DNA of 64,000 bases from Variovorax gossypii. Lineage in GTDB: Bacteria; Pseudomonadota; Gammaproteobacteria; Burkholderiales; Burkholderiaceae_C. The DNA lies in the NCBI RefSeq assembly GCF_003965815.1, contig NZ_RXOE01000005.1:124001-188000 (forward strand), read 5' to 3'. Below are positions 26,293 through 35,748 of this stretch, piece by piece; positions within the stretch are counted from its first letter, which is position 1; every line of letters begins with the position of its first letter. The position numbers and the translations under genes were made by a program. The notes under the pieces are model-generated. The model saw nothing but the letters and a program-made list of their open reading frames with translations. It searched no databases and was not told where the DNA came from.

Positions 26293-27648
26293 ATGAACCT
26301 TCGACGCCATATCTGCGCCTTCCTTCTCGGAGCCTCCTTCGTCGGGGCGCATGCACAGAGCGCGACATCCGCGGCGCCTGCCTCGCTGCTGTCGCAGGCC
26401 CTGGCCCTGTCCGACGGTGTGCAGCCGCAGGTGGTCGAGTGGCGCCGGCACATCCACCAGAACCCTGAGCTGGCCTACCAGGAGACCGGTACAGCGAAGT
26501 ACATCGCTCAGGCGCTGGCCGGCATGCCCGGCCTGGAGGTCAGGACCGGGATCGCCGGTACCGGCATCAAGGCCGTGCTGCGCGGTGCGCAACCGGGCCC
26601 CGTGGTGGCGCTGCGCGCGGACATGGATGCGCTGCCCGTCGAGGAGCGCAACGACCTGCCTTTCAAGTCCACGGCCAAGGCGGACTGGCTGGGAAAGCCG
26701 GTTGCGGTGTCGCACGTCTGCGGACATGACTCGCACGTCGCCATGCTGTTGGGCGCGGCCAAGGTGCTGTCCTCGCTGCGCGAGCAACTCGCCGGCACGG
26801 TGGTCTTCATCTTCCAGCCGGCCGAGGAAATTGGCCCGGGGCTGGGCAAGTCCAGTGGCGCCATGGCCATGGTGCGCGAGGGCGTGCTCGACAACCCGAA
26901 GGTTGATGTCGTGCTCGGCCAGCACATCAGCAACCAGGCGCCTTCCGGCACGATCCGCTACAGGCCAGGCCCGATGCTGGCCAGCATCGACGTGTTCAAC
27001 ATCAAGTTCAAGGGCACGGGCGGGCATGGCGCCGCGCCATGGGCCTCGAACACGCCCATGCTGGCGGCGGCCGAGACGGTGCTGGGCCTGCAGAACATCG
27101 TGAGCCACCGGCTCAATCCGACCATCGACGGCGGGCAGACGATCGTGACCACCGGCATGCTGCAAAGCGGCAACCGCTTCAACGTGCTGCCCGAGACGGC
27201 CGAGATCGCCGGCACGATCCGCGCGCTCTCGACGACGAACCAGAAGATCGCTCAGGAGGAGATCCGCCGCCGCGCCACCGGCATCGCGGCCAGCTACGGC
27301 GTGCAGGCGGATGTGAAGATCGACAGCGGCGACGGCTACGAGGTGCTGGTCAACGACCGCGACGCCACGCTCTCGCTGGTGGGAGCCTTCGGTGCCGCTG
27401 CCGGCGGTGCCGCGAAGGTGAGCCAGATGCCGGCCTCCATGGGATCGGAGGATTTCGGGGCCTTCGGCTCGACCGGCGTGCCGGTCGTGTTCTGGATGCT
27501 GAACGCTTCGCCGATGGGCGAAAAGGACGGGCCGGTGAACCATTCGCCGCTGTTCCAGATTGACGAGTCGGCGATGCGCGTGGGCGTTCGTGCGCTGACT
27601 GCTGCGACACTTTCTCAACTGGCCAGTGCGCGGCTTCAGGGGCGCTGA
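26293..27648 (+). CDS. exported M20-family amidohydrolase
   Basis: This encodes 451 residues from ATG 26293 with a signal peptide (RRHICAFLLGASFVGAHAQS), so it acts in the periplasm. The M20D/peptidase Ama-HipO fold is clear: RRHIHQNPELAYQETGTA, ALRADMDALPVEE, the metal ligands in SHVCGHDSHVAML, QPAEEIG, LGQHIS and the late NHSPLFQID. Relatives remove acyl groups from amino acids or peptides such as hippurate and N-acyl amino acids. It stands alone, with no transporter next to it. Confidence 0.92.
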   Translation: MNLRRHICAFLLGASFVGAHAQSATSAAPASLLSQALALSDGVQPQVVEWRRHIHQNPELAYQETGTAKYIAQALAGMPGLEVRTGIAGTGIKAVLRGAQPGPVVALRADMDALPVEERNDLPFKSTAKADWLGKPVAVSHVCGHDSHVAMLLGAAKVLSSLREQLAGTVVFIFQPAEEIGPGLGKSSGAMAMVREGVLDNPKVDVVLGQHISNQAPSGTIRYRPGPMLASIDVFNIKFKGTGGHGAAPWASNTPMLAAAETVLGLQNIVSHRLNPTIDGGQTIVTTGMLQSGNRFNVLPETAEIAGTIRALSTTNQKIAQEEIRRRATGIAASYGVQADVKIDSGDGYEVLVNDRDATLSLVGAFGAAAGGAAKVSQMPASMGSEDFGAFGSTGVPVVFWMLNASPMGEKDGPVNHSPLFQIDESAMRVGVRALTAATLSQLASARLQGR

Positions 27649-27694
27649 ACGTCTTGCAGCGGCACTCGGGGCATTGGAGTCGTCGGCTGCGCCA

Positions 27695-28165
27695 TCAGAT
27701 CCGGTGTTGCTCCTCGACGATTCGTTTCAGGATCGGAAGTGTCGCGCGCCAGTAGAACGCGACGTGGTTCCAGCCTGAGTCCTCACCGATCTCCCAGTCC
27801 TTTCCGCGGCGTAGAGGGGAGGGCGGCACCTGATGGCTGACCCTCAGGACCGTTTCGGCGCCCTCAACCTCGAGCGTGATCGTGATCGATGAATAGGATT
27901 CGGGAACGTCAGGCAGACCGGAAACCCTGGACCAATAGGTGTACTGAAGTAGCGAGGGCGATCGCACCTGGATCACCTGCCCCTTGTCCCGATACCGCGC
28001 TGTCCCGATGATCGCTTCTATTTCGATGGGACTGCCGGGCTGCCAGTCGGTCTTGAAATGCGCATTGCGCCATTTCTCCCCGGCATCGGGATCCGTGAGT
28101 GCGCCCCAGACATCCCGAGGTTCGGCCTCAATGCGGATGGATTGCATGACTGTTCGGAAGGGCAT
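27695..28165 (-). CDS. SRPBCC-family (START/Bet v1-like) protein
   Basis: This encodes 156 residues from ATG 28165 (MPFRTVMQSIRIEAEPRDVW). The pattern is that of SRPBCC/AHSA1 proteins: an N-terminal strand and the motif DVWGALTDPDAGEKWRN, a curved sheet (GQVIQVRSPSLLQYTYWS), and a long C-terminal helix (LPILKRIVEEQHRI). They bind hydrophobic ligands or help fold stress proteins. The frame stays open upstream into decayed sequence, which is why the later ATG is chosen. Confidence 0.75.
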   Translation of the reverse strand: MPFRTVMQSIRIEAEPRDVWGALTDPDAGEKWRNAHFKTDWQPGSPIEIEAIIGTARYRDKGQVIQVRSPSLLQYTYWSRVSGLPDVPESYSSITITLEVEGAETVLRVSHQVPPSPLRRGKDWEIGEDSGWNHVAFYWRATLPILKRIVEEQHRI

Positions 28166-28266
28166 GGTTCTGCTGTCCAGATGAGGGCCTCGGAATTTTC
28201 CCCGGGAAACATCGCAGCCGAAGACCTTGCGTGCAAGGAGCCCGCCCAGGCCGCCTGTTTCCGGCC

Positions 28267-28718
28267 CTACAAATACGGGCCGCTCGCCAATACGGAGCTG
28301 GTGATCAGGCCGAGGAACGTCCAAATGACCTTCAACGGAAGTCCACCGTAGTCGCCGAAGTGAAGCGGCTGCGACAGAAGCAGGGAACTCAGGTCCCAGG
28401 CAAGGCGTGCTTTGCGCAGGGCTCGCCAGTTTGCGCGTCGATCATCATGGGCGTCAGCAGCCGTGCAGTCAGTGGTGAGTTGCCGCGCACGGAAGCCATG
28501 TAGTGATGCGGCGATGAGAAGGGGTTGCCTGGAAAGTCGATGAACGAGATGTCCGTTCCGGGCGCCGCGGCCAACGCCGCGTCGGCCGTCCGCTGCACGA
28601 TGCCCGCGAGGTTGTGCATGTCTAGCCAGTAGAGCCGCCGCATGCCAATGCCGCATGGGGAAATCGCGGCGCTCCTCTCATCAGAACGGCAATCTCCTGA
28701 CGCGAGAAGGAGCGTCAT
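28267..28718 (-). pseudogene. decayed PepSY-domain membrane protein, 3' part
   Basis: Two minus-strand frames carry consecutive pieces of one protein. The upstream piece contains LYWLDMHNLAGIVQRT-type sequence and MIDAQTGEPC. The downstream piece contains LSSLLLSQPLHFGDYGGLPL followed by KVIWTFLGLITSSVLASGPY. The QPLHFGDYGGLPLK block is the hallmark of PepSY-associated TM proteins (iron-uptake reductase relatives). A frameshift separates the pieces near 28395 and the 5' two thirds of the gene are missing, so this is a remnant. Confidence 0.6.
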
Positions 28719-28891
28719 TGCGTGTCACGCAACAGAAGGTGTGCCGTTCGAACGGCGGCGGGGCACTCGCGACGTTCCACGAATTGCACTTGGCGAAGGT
28801 CTTGCTGGAGACCCGGGCGTGCGAAACACTGTCCGCAGCCGAAGGGCATCAACCCGGCCTACATCCGCCCTCCAACTTTCAGCCTGTCACC

Positions 28892-29761
28892 ATGCCGAAG
28901 CTCAGAGCCGTCAATGCCGTTGCCTGTGGGCTGATCGTCGTCGGGAATTCTCTGAACCTTGCCGTGGCCGGCCCGATCGGCTACCTGGGGCCGGCGGGGA
29001 GTTGGACGCACCAGGCTTGCCTGGACCTGTTCGGTGGCCGGGACCTTGTGCCGCTCGCGCGCGACCAGCTGTTCAGGAGCTATGCCGACAGGAAAGTGGA
29101 GCGCGCCTGCGTGCCCGTCACGACCTCCGTGGTTGGCGTGACGCCCTACCTCGACGCGGTGCTCGACCTGCCCGAGGTGACCATCGTCGCCGAGTACCCG
29201 AAGATGCTCGGATACAGCCTGCTGGCCAAGCCAGGGACGAAGCGCGAGGACATTGCGTCGGTCCACGCGCATCCTGTGGCCTTCGAGGAGGTCAAGCCGT
29301 GGCTGGAGCAGGAGATGCCTCAAGTGCGTCGCGTCGAAGCGGCCAGCGGGGGCGCGGCCGCACAGGCCGTTGCGCGCAGTTCCGCGCTCGATGCCGCATC
29401 GTTCGGGCCGAGGGTCGGGGCCGACATCTATCAACTCGTCTCACTGGTCGACGGCATCGAGGAGGGGCCTCATAACGTCACGCGCTGGTGGGTGCTCGGC
29501 CGGCAGATGCCGGCGCCTACCGGGCACGACAAGACCTCCTTGCTGGTCAATGCCTCGGATGCCAGCCTGTCAGGCATCCTGGCAACGTTCAGCGAAGCGG
29601 GCGTGCAGGTCCTGACGATCTACGAGCGTCCGAGCAAGAAATCACTGGATACGCACCGCTATCTGGTCGAGGTGGCGGGGCATGCCAAGCAGGGTGCGCT
29701 GGAGGTCTTTCTGGAGGCACATCGGGAGCTTCGCGTCCTCGGTTCCTATCCGCGGCGCTGA
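28892..29761 (+). CDS. prephenate dehydratase with ACT domain, apparently exported
   Basis: This encodes 289 residues from ATG 28892. The catalytic domain starts GPIGYLGPAGSWTHQACLDL and has N195-x-T197-R198-W199, corresponding to the NxTRF motif whose Thr is catalytic. An ACT regulatory domain follows (DKTSLLVNASDASLSGIL, ERPSKK at 245-250 in place of ESRP). The reaction is prephenate to phenylpyruvate. The first 27 residues form a short basic start and a hydrophobic stretch (AVACGLIVVGNSLNLAVAGP) that reads as a signal peptide or anchor, unusual for a full ACT-containing enzyme. A start 80 residues further upstream is possible but the leader looks non-coding. Confidence 0.85.
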   Translation: MPKLRAVNAVACGLIVVGNSLNLAVAGPIGYLGPAGSWTHQACLDLFGGRDLVPLARDQLFRSYADRKVERACVPVTTSVVGVTPYLDAVLDLPEVTIVAEYPKMLGYSLLAKPGTKREDIASVHAHPVAFEEVKPWLEQEMPQVRRVEAASGGAAAQAVARSSALDAASFGPRVGADIYQLVSLVDGIEEGPHNVTRWWVLGRQMPAPTGHDKTSLLVNASDASLSGILATFSEAGVQVLTIYERPSKKSLDTHRYLVEVAGHAKQGALEVFLEAHRELRVLGSYPRR

Positions 29762-29820
29762 CCCCGGGTGCATGCATCGCATGGATGCGCTCTCGGAAGA
29801 GTCTCAGCGTCGTCGTGCGA

Positions 29821-31947
29821 TCAGGGCGCGGCGCCCCGACCCACGATCGTCCGCGGCGTGATGAACACCAGCATCTCGACCTTGTTCAATGTGTGTGAGC
29901 GCTTTCGAAACAGTGTGCCCAGGTAGGGCGCCTCGCCCAGCACCGGCACGCGCGACTCGTCGTTGATCTCGGTCAGCTCGAAGATGCCGCCGATGACGAC
30001 CGTGCCGCCGTTTTCCACCAGCACCTCGGTTTTGACGTGCTTGGTGTTGATCGCCGGACCGGCGGAAGTGTTGACGCCGCGCGCGTCCTTGCTCACGTCG
30101 AGTGCGAGGATGATGCTGCCCTCGGGCGTGATCTGTGGTGTCACCTCCAGCTTGAGTACGGCCTTGCGGAATGAGACCGAGGTGGCGCCGCTGGACGTGG
30201 CCTGCTGGTAGGGGATCTGTTCGCCTTGCTCGATCAGGGCCTTCGTCTGGTCGGCGGTGATCACCCGGGGGCTGGACACCAGCTTGCCTTTGCCTTCTGC
30301 CTCGAGCGCCGAGATCTCCAGGTTCAGCATGCGCGTATGGCTCGAGCTGAAGAGGGAGACCGAGAACGTGCCCGGCGCATTTCCCCTGCCGGCACTGCCG
30401 GCCGGCAGGTTCACGAAGTTGCGATTGGTGTAGGGCGCGAAGGTGTGGCTGCGGCCCGCGGGGATGGTGCCGATGGAACTGTTCCTCTCGATGACACCGC
30501 CGCCCAGCCTGGCGCCCAGCGACTTGCCGAAGGTGTCCGAAGCCTCGACGATGCGCGCTTCGATCAGCACCTGCCGCACCGGTACGTCGAGCTTCCGGAT
30601 GAACTCGCTCACCTCGGCCAGGCGCACCGGCGTGTCGGTGACGAAGAGCTGGTTGGTGCGGGCCTCGGCCATCGCGCTGCCGCGAGGGCTCAGCAGACGT
30701 GTGGCCGAATTGCCGCTGCCACCCGAGGCGACGCTGCTGCCACCCGTCAGGTTCTGCACCACGGCCGCGGCCTTCGCGTAGTTGAGCTGGAACGACTGCG
30801 TGCGCAAGGTCACCAGGTTCTCCAGCGAGGCCTGTGCCTCGAGGTCGATCCTTTCCCTGGCGTTGATCTCGTCGCGCGGCGCGACCCACAGCACGCTGCC
30901 GTTCTTGCGCATTCCCAGGCCCTTGGCCTGCAGGATGACTTCCAGTGCCTGGTCCCACGGCACGTCCTTGAGCCGCAGCGTGAGGTTGCCGGAGACGGCA
31001 TCGGAGGCCACCACGTTGAAGCCGGTGAAGTCCGCGATCACCCGCAGCAGAGCACGCACGTCGACGTTCTGGATGTTCAGCGTGAGCTTCTCGCCGGCAT
31101 AGCCCGTGCCGGGCGTGAGCTTGCCCGGGTCGACCTTGCGCGGGCCGACCTCAATGACGAACTGCTCATCGGTTTGGTAGGCGCTTTGCTCCCAGTCACC
31201 GTGCGCGCCGATGGTCAGGCGTACCCGGTCACTCAACTGCTGCGGGTGCACCGTTGCAACGGCCGTGCCGAAGTCGGACACGTCGAGACGGCGCCGCAGT
31301 CCTTCTGGCAACGAGGCCCCTATGAAATCGGCCACCAGCGCCGAGCCCTCGCGCCGCACGTCCACGCCAAGCTGGCTGCTGCCCATGGCCACGACGATGC
31401 GGCCCGCCCCATCGTCGCCGCGACGAAAGTCGATGTCTTGCAGTGGCGTGATGCCGCGAAGGCGGTTCCCCGCGAACTCCGCAAGGGGCCGGGTCTTCGG
31501 TGGCTGGTCCGCACCCGATTGCAGCGACACCAGCAATGAGCGGCCCTGGATTTCCGCCTCGTAGGTGGCCGCATGCCGCAGGCTCAGTACCACGCGCGTG
31601 CGCTCGTCAGCCTGCACCACATTGGCGGCGCGAAGGTTGCCCAGATCGAAGGCAATGGCCGAACGACCCACCGCGCTGGCCACCCCCGGGAAATCCAGTG
31701 CGATGCGGGCCGGCGAATGTACGACGAAGCCAACGGGCAGTGCCTTGAGCGGGTGCGTGAAATCGATGCGCACCAAATCCAGCCCGGCCCGCGTCGTGCC
31801 GGTGACGGACTCGATGATGTTGTGCTGCGGCGTTTCCATCTGGGCTTGTGCCGCCATCGGAAGCAGTGACGCGAGCAGGGCGCCGATCCACCGCCGCAGG
31901 TGCAGGCGCAGACTGGGAGCACTCATCGGGCGTGGGCATGTCTTCAT
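29821..31947 (-). CDS. pilQ: PilQ-type secretin, orphan copy
   Basis: This encodes 708 residues from ATG 31947 behind AGGAGAA, with a signal peptide (IGALLASLLPMAAQAQ). It has two AMIN domains (about 40-260), then STN/secretin N domains (LTLNIQNVDVRALLRVIADF, LKDVPWDQALEVILQ), then the secretin channel (VLIEARIVEASDTFGKSLG to ISALEAEGKGKLVSSPRV and GGIFELTEINDESRVPVLG). PilQ is the outer-membrane pore of type IV pili. The usual pilMNOP genes are not beside it and the neighbours are unrelated, so this is probably an extra copy or a specialised secretin, for example for DNA uptake or a second pilus. Confidence 0.9.
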   Translation of the reverse strand: MKTCPRPMSAPSLRLHLRRWIGALLASLLPMAAQAQMETPQHNIIESVTGTTRAGLDLVRIDFTHPLKALPVGFVVHSPARIALDFPGVASAVGRSAIAFDLGNLRAANVVQADERTRVVLSLRHAATYEAEIQGRSLLVSLQSGADQPPKTRPLAEFAGNRLRGITPLQDIDFRRGDDGAGRIVVAMGSSQLGVDVRREGSALVADFIGASLPEGLRRRLDVSDFGTAVATVHPQQLSDRVRLTIGAHGDWEQSAYQTDEQFVIEVGPRKVDPGKLTPGTGYAGEKLTLNIQNVDVRALLRVIADFTGFNVVASDAVSGNLTLRLKDVPWDQALEVILQAKGLGMRKNGSVLWVAPRDEINARERIDLEAQASLENLVTLRTQSFQLNYAKAAAVVQNLTGGSSVASGGSGNSATRLLSPRGSAMAEARTNQLFVTDTPVRLAEVSEFIRKLDVPVRQVLIEARIVEASDTFGKSLGARLGGGVIERNSSIGTIPAGRSHTFAPYTNRNFVNLPAGSAGRGNAPGTFSVSLFSSSHTRMLNLEISALEAEGKGKLVSSPRVITADQTKALIEQGEQIPYQQATSSGATSVSFRKAVLKLEVTPQITPEGSIILALDVSKDARGVNTSAGPAINTKHVKTEVLVENGGTVVIGGIFELTEINDESRVPVLGEAPYLGTLFRKRSHTLNKVEMLVFITPRTIVGRGAAP

Positions 31948-32143
31948 GGGTTCTCCTCCCTCCGCGGGGGTAGCGTGTGAAGCCGTCGCCATTCCCCTGT
32001 TGGTGTCCTGCAGATGCGCCGGTCCTGCGGATTGCGTCGCGGCGGAACCTGGCCATGGACCCCGTCAGGGCCCGCGGACCCACCGTTGCCAGCGGCGGTC
32101 ACCACCGAGTGCCGCGGCGGCGCGACCTCCAACGCGGAAGGCG

Positions 32144-32569
32144 TCATGAGCCGCCTCCGGAAAGAGGTGCTCCTGTTGCCGGGCAGCCAGCGGGCCGGCA
32201 TCCCGGCGAATCGGCCGAGGCGCCGCGGTCCGTCAGCTGCCATCCCTCCCGTTCGTGGCCGTGCAGGTGGTAGTGATAGTGGTCGTTCCGATAGACGTCG
32301 CCTCCGGAGCGCAGCGCCGCGGCGGAAAAGTGGGATGGCGATGCCGCGCGATGGAGGACTGCGGGTGCAGGCCGTGGAATCGCTGTACCGGAATAGGCAG
32401 GTCCCGGCATGCCGTGGATCGGTGCTGGCCCGCTGGACACGGCATGCGCTGCGGCCGGGTCGATGTCGATGGACCAATGTCCTGCTGCGGCAACCGGTGC
32501 CGCAGCGACCAGGGCGAAGACAGCTGCGATCCCGCAGGAGGTCTGCTGTGCCAAGCATGTCAGGTTCAT
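32144..32569 (-). CDS. secreted histidine-rich small protein
   Basis: This encodes 141 residues from ATG 32569 with a signal peptide (GIAAVFALVAAAPVAAAG). The middle is proline/alanine-rich and carries NDHYHYHLHGHE, which recalls the tail of the protein at 25536-25880. It lies 196 bp upstream of the PilQ gene on the same strand. No enzyme motif is visible. The function is unknown; metal binding in the periplasm is a guess from the histidines. Confidence 0.55.
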   Translation of the reverse strand: MNLTCLAQQTSCGIAAVFALVAAAPVAAAGHWSIDIDPAAAHAVSSGPAPIHGMPGPAYSGTAIPRPAPAVLHRAASPSHFSAAALRSGGDVYRNDHYHYHLHGHEREGWQLTDRGASADSPGCRPAGCPATGAPLSGGGS

Positions 32570-32786
32570 GGAAGGCATCCTTGATGGCGTGATGCTCCGG
32601 AGGAGGCGCGTCTTGTCCGGCGCAGCCGCAGCGGACCGCGCAATCGGTGAGGATCGCCGGCGCGATGGTCTGGCGTGTCGGTGGAGAAATCCTTCACCGC
32701 ATGTTCATTCGCCACGAAGATGAAGGCCTGCGCCTCACCGCCGACACGCGGCCCGATGGCGCAGATTTCGTGACCGGTCGCCGCTG

Positions 32787-33281
32787 TCACGGACGGAAGT
32801 GATACGAGAACAACAGACCCGCGGTTCCCAATGCCGACACCTGCAGGCTGTGTCGGGAGTTGAGTCGGTAGCCGATGGCAGGCACCACCAGCGGCGACCA
32901 TCCGTTGTGGTTGAACGGCACCTTGTCCTTGTGCTCTCCGACATAGCCGTACATGACGCCTGCTGTCAGCTTGAGGTAGAGCCTCGGTTGGCCGAACAGG
33001 TCGCTCCACTGGTAGCCGCCATAGGCATAGGCCGAGGGTTGGCCGAATGAATTGCTGAACACCCCCACACCCACCAGCCAGTTCTCGGTCTGATACCGCT
33101 CCACGCCGAGGAGGTACACGTTCCGGTGCTGGTTGCTGCGGCGGAAATGATGGGCGTAGGGCGAGAACATCCATTCCCATCTCATGGCGTTCGAGCCCTG
33201 AGGCAGTGCGGCGACGTCCTGGGCACAAGCCGTCGTTGTGCCAGCCAGCCAGCCGCATGCGGCAACGAGCGCTGCAGCCAT
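32787..33281 (-). CDS. outer-membrane barrel protein, PagP-like
   Basis: This encodes 164 residues from ATG 33281 with a signal peptide (ALVAACGWLAGTTTACAQ). The mature part shows alternating strands ending in an aromatic residue (AYGGYQWSDLFGQPRLYLKL, VVPAIGYRLNS, GLLFSYHFRP), the pattern of a small eight-strand barrel. Size and order of segments, including the His near the start of the mature chain (SPYAHHFRR) and the Ser-containing loops, recall the lipid A palmitoyltransferase PagP and its distant Burkholderiales relatives. The closeness of a lipid A modification locus supports this. The ribosome-binding site is weak and the identity is not certain. Confidence 0.55.
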   Translation of the reverse strand: MAAALVAACGWLAGTTTACAQDVAALPQGSNAMRWEWMFSPYAHHFRRSNQHRNVYLLGVERYQTENWLVGVGVFSNSFGQPSAYAYGGYQWSDLFGQPRLYLKLTAGVMYGYVGEHKDKVPFNHNGWSPLVVPAIGYRLNSRHSLQVSALGTAGLLFSYHFRP

Positions 33282-34122
33282 GTGGCGGCGGGCGTGGTTT
33301 CCCAAGCCACCGTCTGGGGCATGCGAACAACCGCACCGGGCCGCAAGACGCCGAACATGCGAGCCGCCGGCTTGCGGCCCGTGCGAGCGGCGGTCGGACG
33401 CATCGAACCGCGCCGTCATGCGGGCCGTGGCGCGGGCGATTGCCGACCGAACGGCTCCCGCGCCAAACTCTGCGCCGTCGCGAAGTCTTCGCATGCCCAG
33501 ATCAGGGCTGTGCGACAGGCAATGGCTGCGCCGTGCAGGCGCATCACCCGCGCACTCCATCCCGTGTTGGTGCAAGGCGATACCGCCTCTCGCGGAAGAA
33601 GGTCTGCTTCCACGCAGGGGATGTGAACGGATTCTGCTTTCTTCATCGGTTGATGCCGCGACCGGCTTGGAATGGGTCCGAAGCGACACGCAAGCCAGCG
33701 CAAGATGGCTGCGTGTGGTTCAGGTGGACCAAGGCGTTCGAACGCGAACGCATACAGCACCTCGTCAGGACGGTTATCGCCGGGGCGAGCAAGAGTTGCC
33801 GCAACGAGGTCCGCCCGGACCAGTGGCCTGGCGACGATTCTTTTGAAAGAGCATGGAGAACGGGCTCGCGTCCGATCCAGATCTGATGGAGATGCTGAAG
33901 TCTCCCGCTCATCAGAGCGTGGGCGATGCAGGCCGCATCACCGTTCACCGGTGCGATGCACGGACAACCGAGCGAGGCCAAGTGGCATCGGTTGGGCGAA
34001 GGCGCGGATTCGTTCGCCGCTTGATCGGATGTTGACGGAACTTGCAGCACATCTGAACGACGGCGAACGAGCATGGCACCTCTGTCCATCCACAGAGCCC
34101 TTCCCGAACTCGCTTGCCTCGA
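33282..34122. other. 840 bp without a convincing gene
   Basis: Between the divergent PagP-like and ArnT-like genes all frames are short or have Arg/Ser/Cys-rich composition. The stretch presumably holds both promoters. No PmrA- or PhoP-type direct repeat is evident to me. Confidence 0.4.
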
Positions 34123-35748
34123 ATGCACTCTCCGCCTGCAGACACCGCTTCGACTCCGTCCCTGTCAGAAGCCACAGATCCTCTGGCGCCGGCGCCATGT
34201 GTCCCTGTGTCGCATCCCGATGGGGGCTCCTTGGCAGCGACCCTGCGCCGCGCGATGGACGCATGTTCGCCCCGGCCCGACGGCATCTGGATCACCTTGC
34301 TGCTGCTGTTGTTTGCCGCCGTCTGGCTGCCGCATCTGGCCCACTCGAGCCTGGTGCCCCCCACGGACAACATCGAGCAGCTCACCTGGGTGCGCAGCCT
34401 CGAATGGGGCTACTACAAACACCCGCCGCTGCCCACCTGGGTGCTTTGGATTCCGGTGCAGGTCATGGGACTGTCGGAAGTCGCCACCTATGTCCTGGGG
34501 GCGACGTTCGCGCTGGCGGCCATGGGACTGCTGTGGCGGCTGCTTGCGGCCCTGCGCGGGCCCGTGCATGCAACCGTTGCCGTCCTGGCCGCGCTTTGCA
34601 TCACCTACTACAACGGGCGCCTCTACTACTACAACCACGAAGTGGTTCTGATTCCCTTCGCGGTTGCCAGCGCCGGCCTCACGTGGAAGGCATTTCGTAC
34701 AAGGCAGGCGCGCTGGTGGCTTGCCTTGGGAGCCTGCCTTGGCCTGGGCGGGCTCGCCAAGTACCACATCGCGGTGATGGCCCTGGCGGTTCTCGCGTTC
34801 TGGGGCTGGCAGCGCGGCTGGCGGGACACGCACCATCGGCGTGGCCTGCTGTTGGCGATGGTGACCGCCCTGGCGCTGGTGTCTCCGCATCTGTACTGGC
34901 TTTGGCAGCACGATCTGGGGCCCATCCGCTACGCCATGGAATCTTCCCTCGGGCTCGAACTGCAGGGAGGGCGCCGATGGACCGGAAGTGCGCACTGGTT
35001 GTTGGATCAGCTTCTGAATCGCGCGCTCCCCGCATGGTTCTTTCTGCTGCTGGCGCTGTGGACATGCAATCGCGGCGCGCAGCGAATCCCGGCGCATCGG
35101 CACACGGCGCCGGCCATCGACACGGCAATGAGCCGGCGCCTGCTGCTGTGCTTCGGCATCACCCCGCTGGTCTTCACCTGCGCGCTGGGACTGTTCGTCG
35201 GCGCGGACCTGCAGCTGCATTGGGGCGCGCCCTTTCTGCTGCTTGCCATCCCGGCGGCGATGGAGCTTGGCCGCTGCAAGCGTGCCTGGTCTGCCGTCCC
35301 GCTGAAATCGGCCCTCAAAGCCTTTGGCCTTGTCCAACTGCTGTTGCTTCTGTGGGGGCAGATGATCTCCGCCAATGGAGAGGTGCGATGGCAGCGACAC
35401 CACTGGCGCAACTTCGATGCGCAGGCACTCGCGGACGCCGTAGCGCCGGAAGCGCGCGCCGAGCTCGGAGGGCCGATCCGCCTGGTGGCAGGCCCCCCGG
35501 CCGAAGCTGGTGCACTGGCGCTTCGACTTCAGGAGAAACCATTGGTCCTTCTCCATGGTCGTTTGGACATCAGTCCATGGGTGGACAGGAAACTGGTCGA
35601 CGGATGCGGCGTCCTCGTGCTGAGCAAGGCCCCGAAGCCGCCTGGCTATCGCGCGGTGGGCGACAACTTCCCTGGCTTGTACTGGCGCGTGATCGCGCCC
35701 GTTTCCAGCTCGGTGCGCTGCACTGGAGAGTCGAATGCCACGCGTTGA
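34123..35748 (+). CDS. ArnT-like lipid-linked sugar transferase (GT39/PMT)
   Basis: This encodes 541 residues from ATG 34123. It has about ten membrane segments and the features of the ArnT/PMT superfamily: a first loop with DNIEQLTWVRSLEWGYYKHP, in which the acidic residue and YYKHPPLP are the signature, NGRLYYYNHEV, GLGGLAKYHIAVM and LYWLWQHDLGPIRYAMES. A ~130-residue periplasmic C-terminal domain ends the protein. Such enzymes move a sugar from undecaprenyl phosphate to lipid A in the periplasm. The gene overlaps the ArnC-like gene by 14 bp. FlmK of Francisella and LgmB of Bordetella are the functional comparison. Confidence 0.85.
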   Translation: MHSPPADTASTPSLSEATDPLAPAPCVPVSHPDGGSLAATLRRAMDACSPRPDGIWITLLLLLFAAVWLPHLAHSSLVPPTDNIEQLTWVRSLEWGYYKHPPLPTWVLWIPVQVMGLSEVATYVLGATFALAAMGLLWRLLAALRGPVHATVAVLAALCITYYNGRLYYYNHEVVLIPFAVASAGLTWKAFRTRQARWWLALGACLGLGGLAKYHIAVMALAVLAFWGWQRGWRDTHHRRGLLLAMVTALALVSPHLYWLWQHDLGPIRYAMESSLGLELQGGRRWTGSAHWLLDQLLNRALPAWFFLLLALWTCNRGAQRIPAHRHTAPAIDTAMSRRLLLCFGITPLVFTCALGLFVGADLQLHWGAPFLLLAIPAAMELGRCKRAWSAVPLKSALKAFGLVQLLLLLWGQMISANGEVRWQRHHWRNFDAQALADAVAPEARAELGGPIRLVAGPPAEAGALALRLQEKPLVLLHGRLDISPWVDRKLVDGCGVLVLSKAPKPPGYRAVGDNFPGLYWRVIAPVSSSVRCTGESNATR

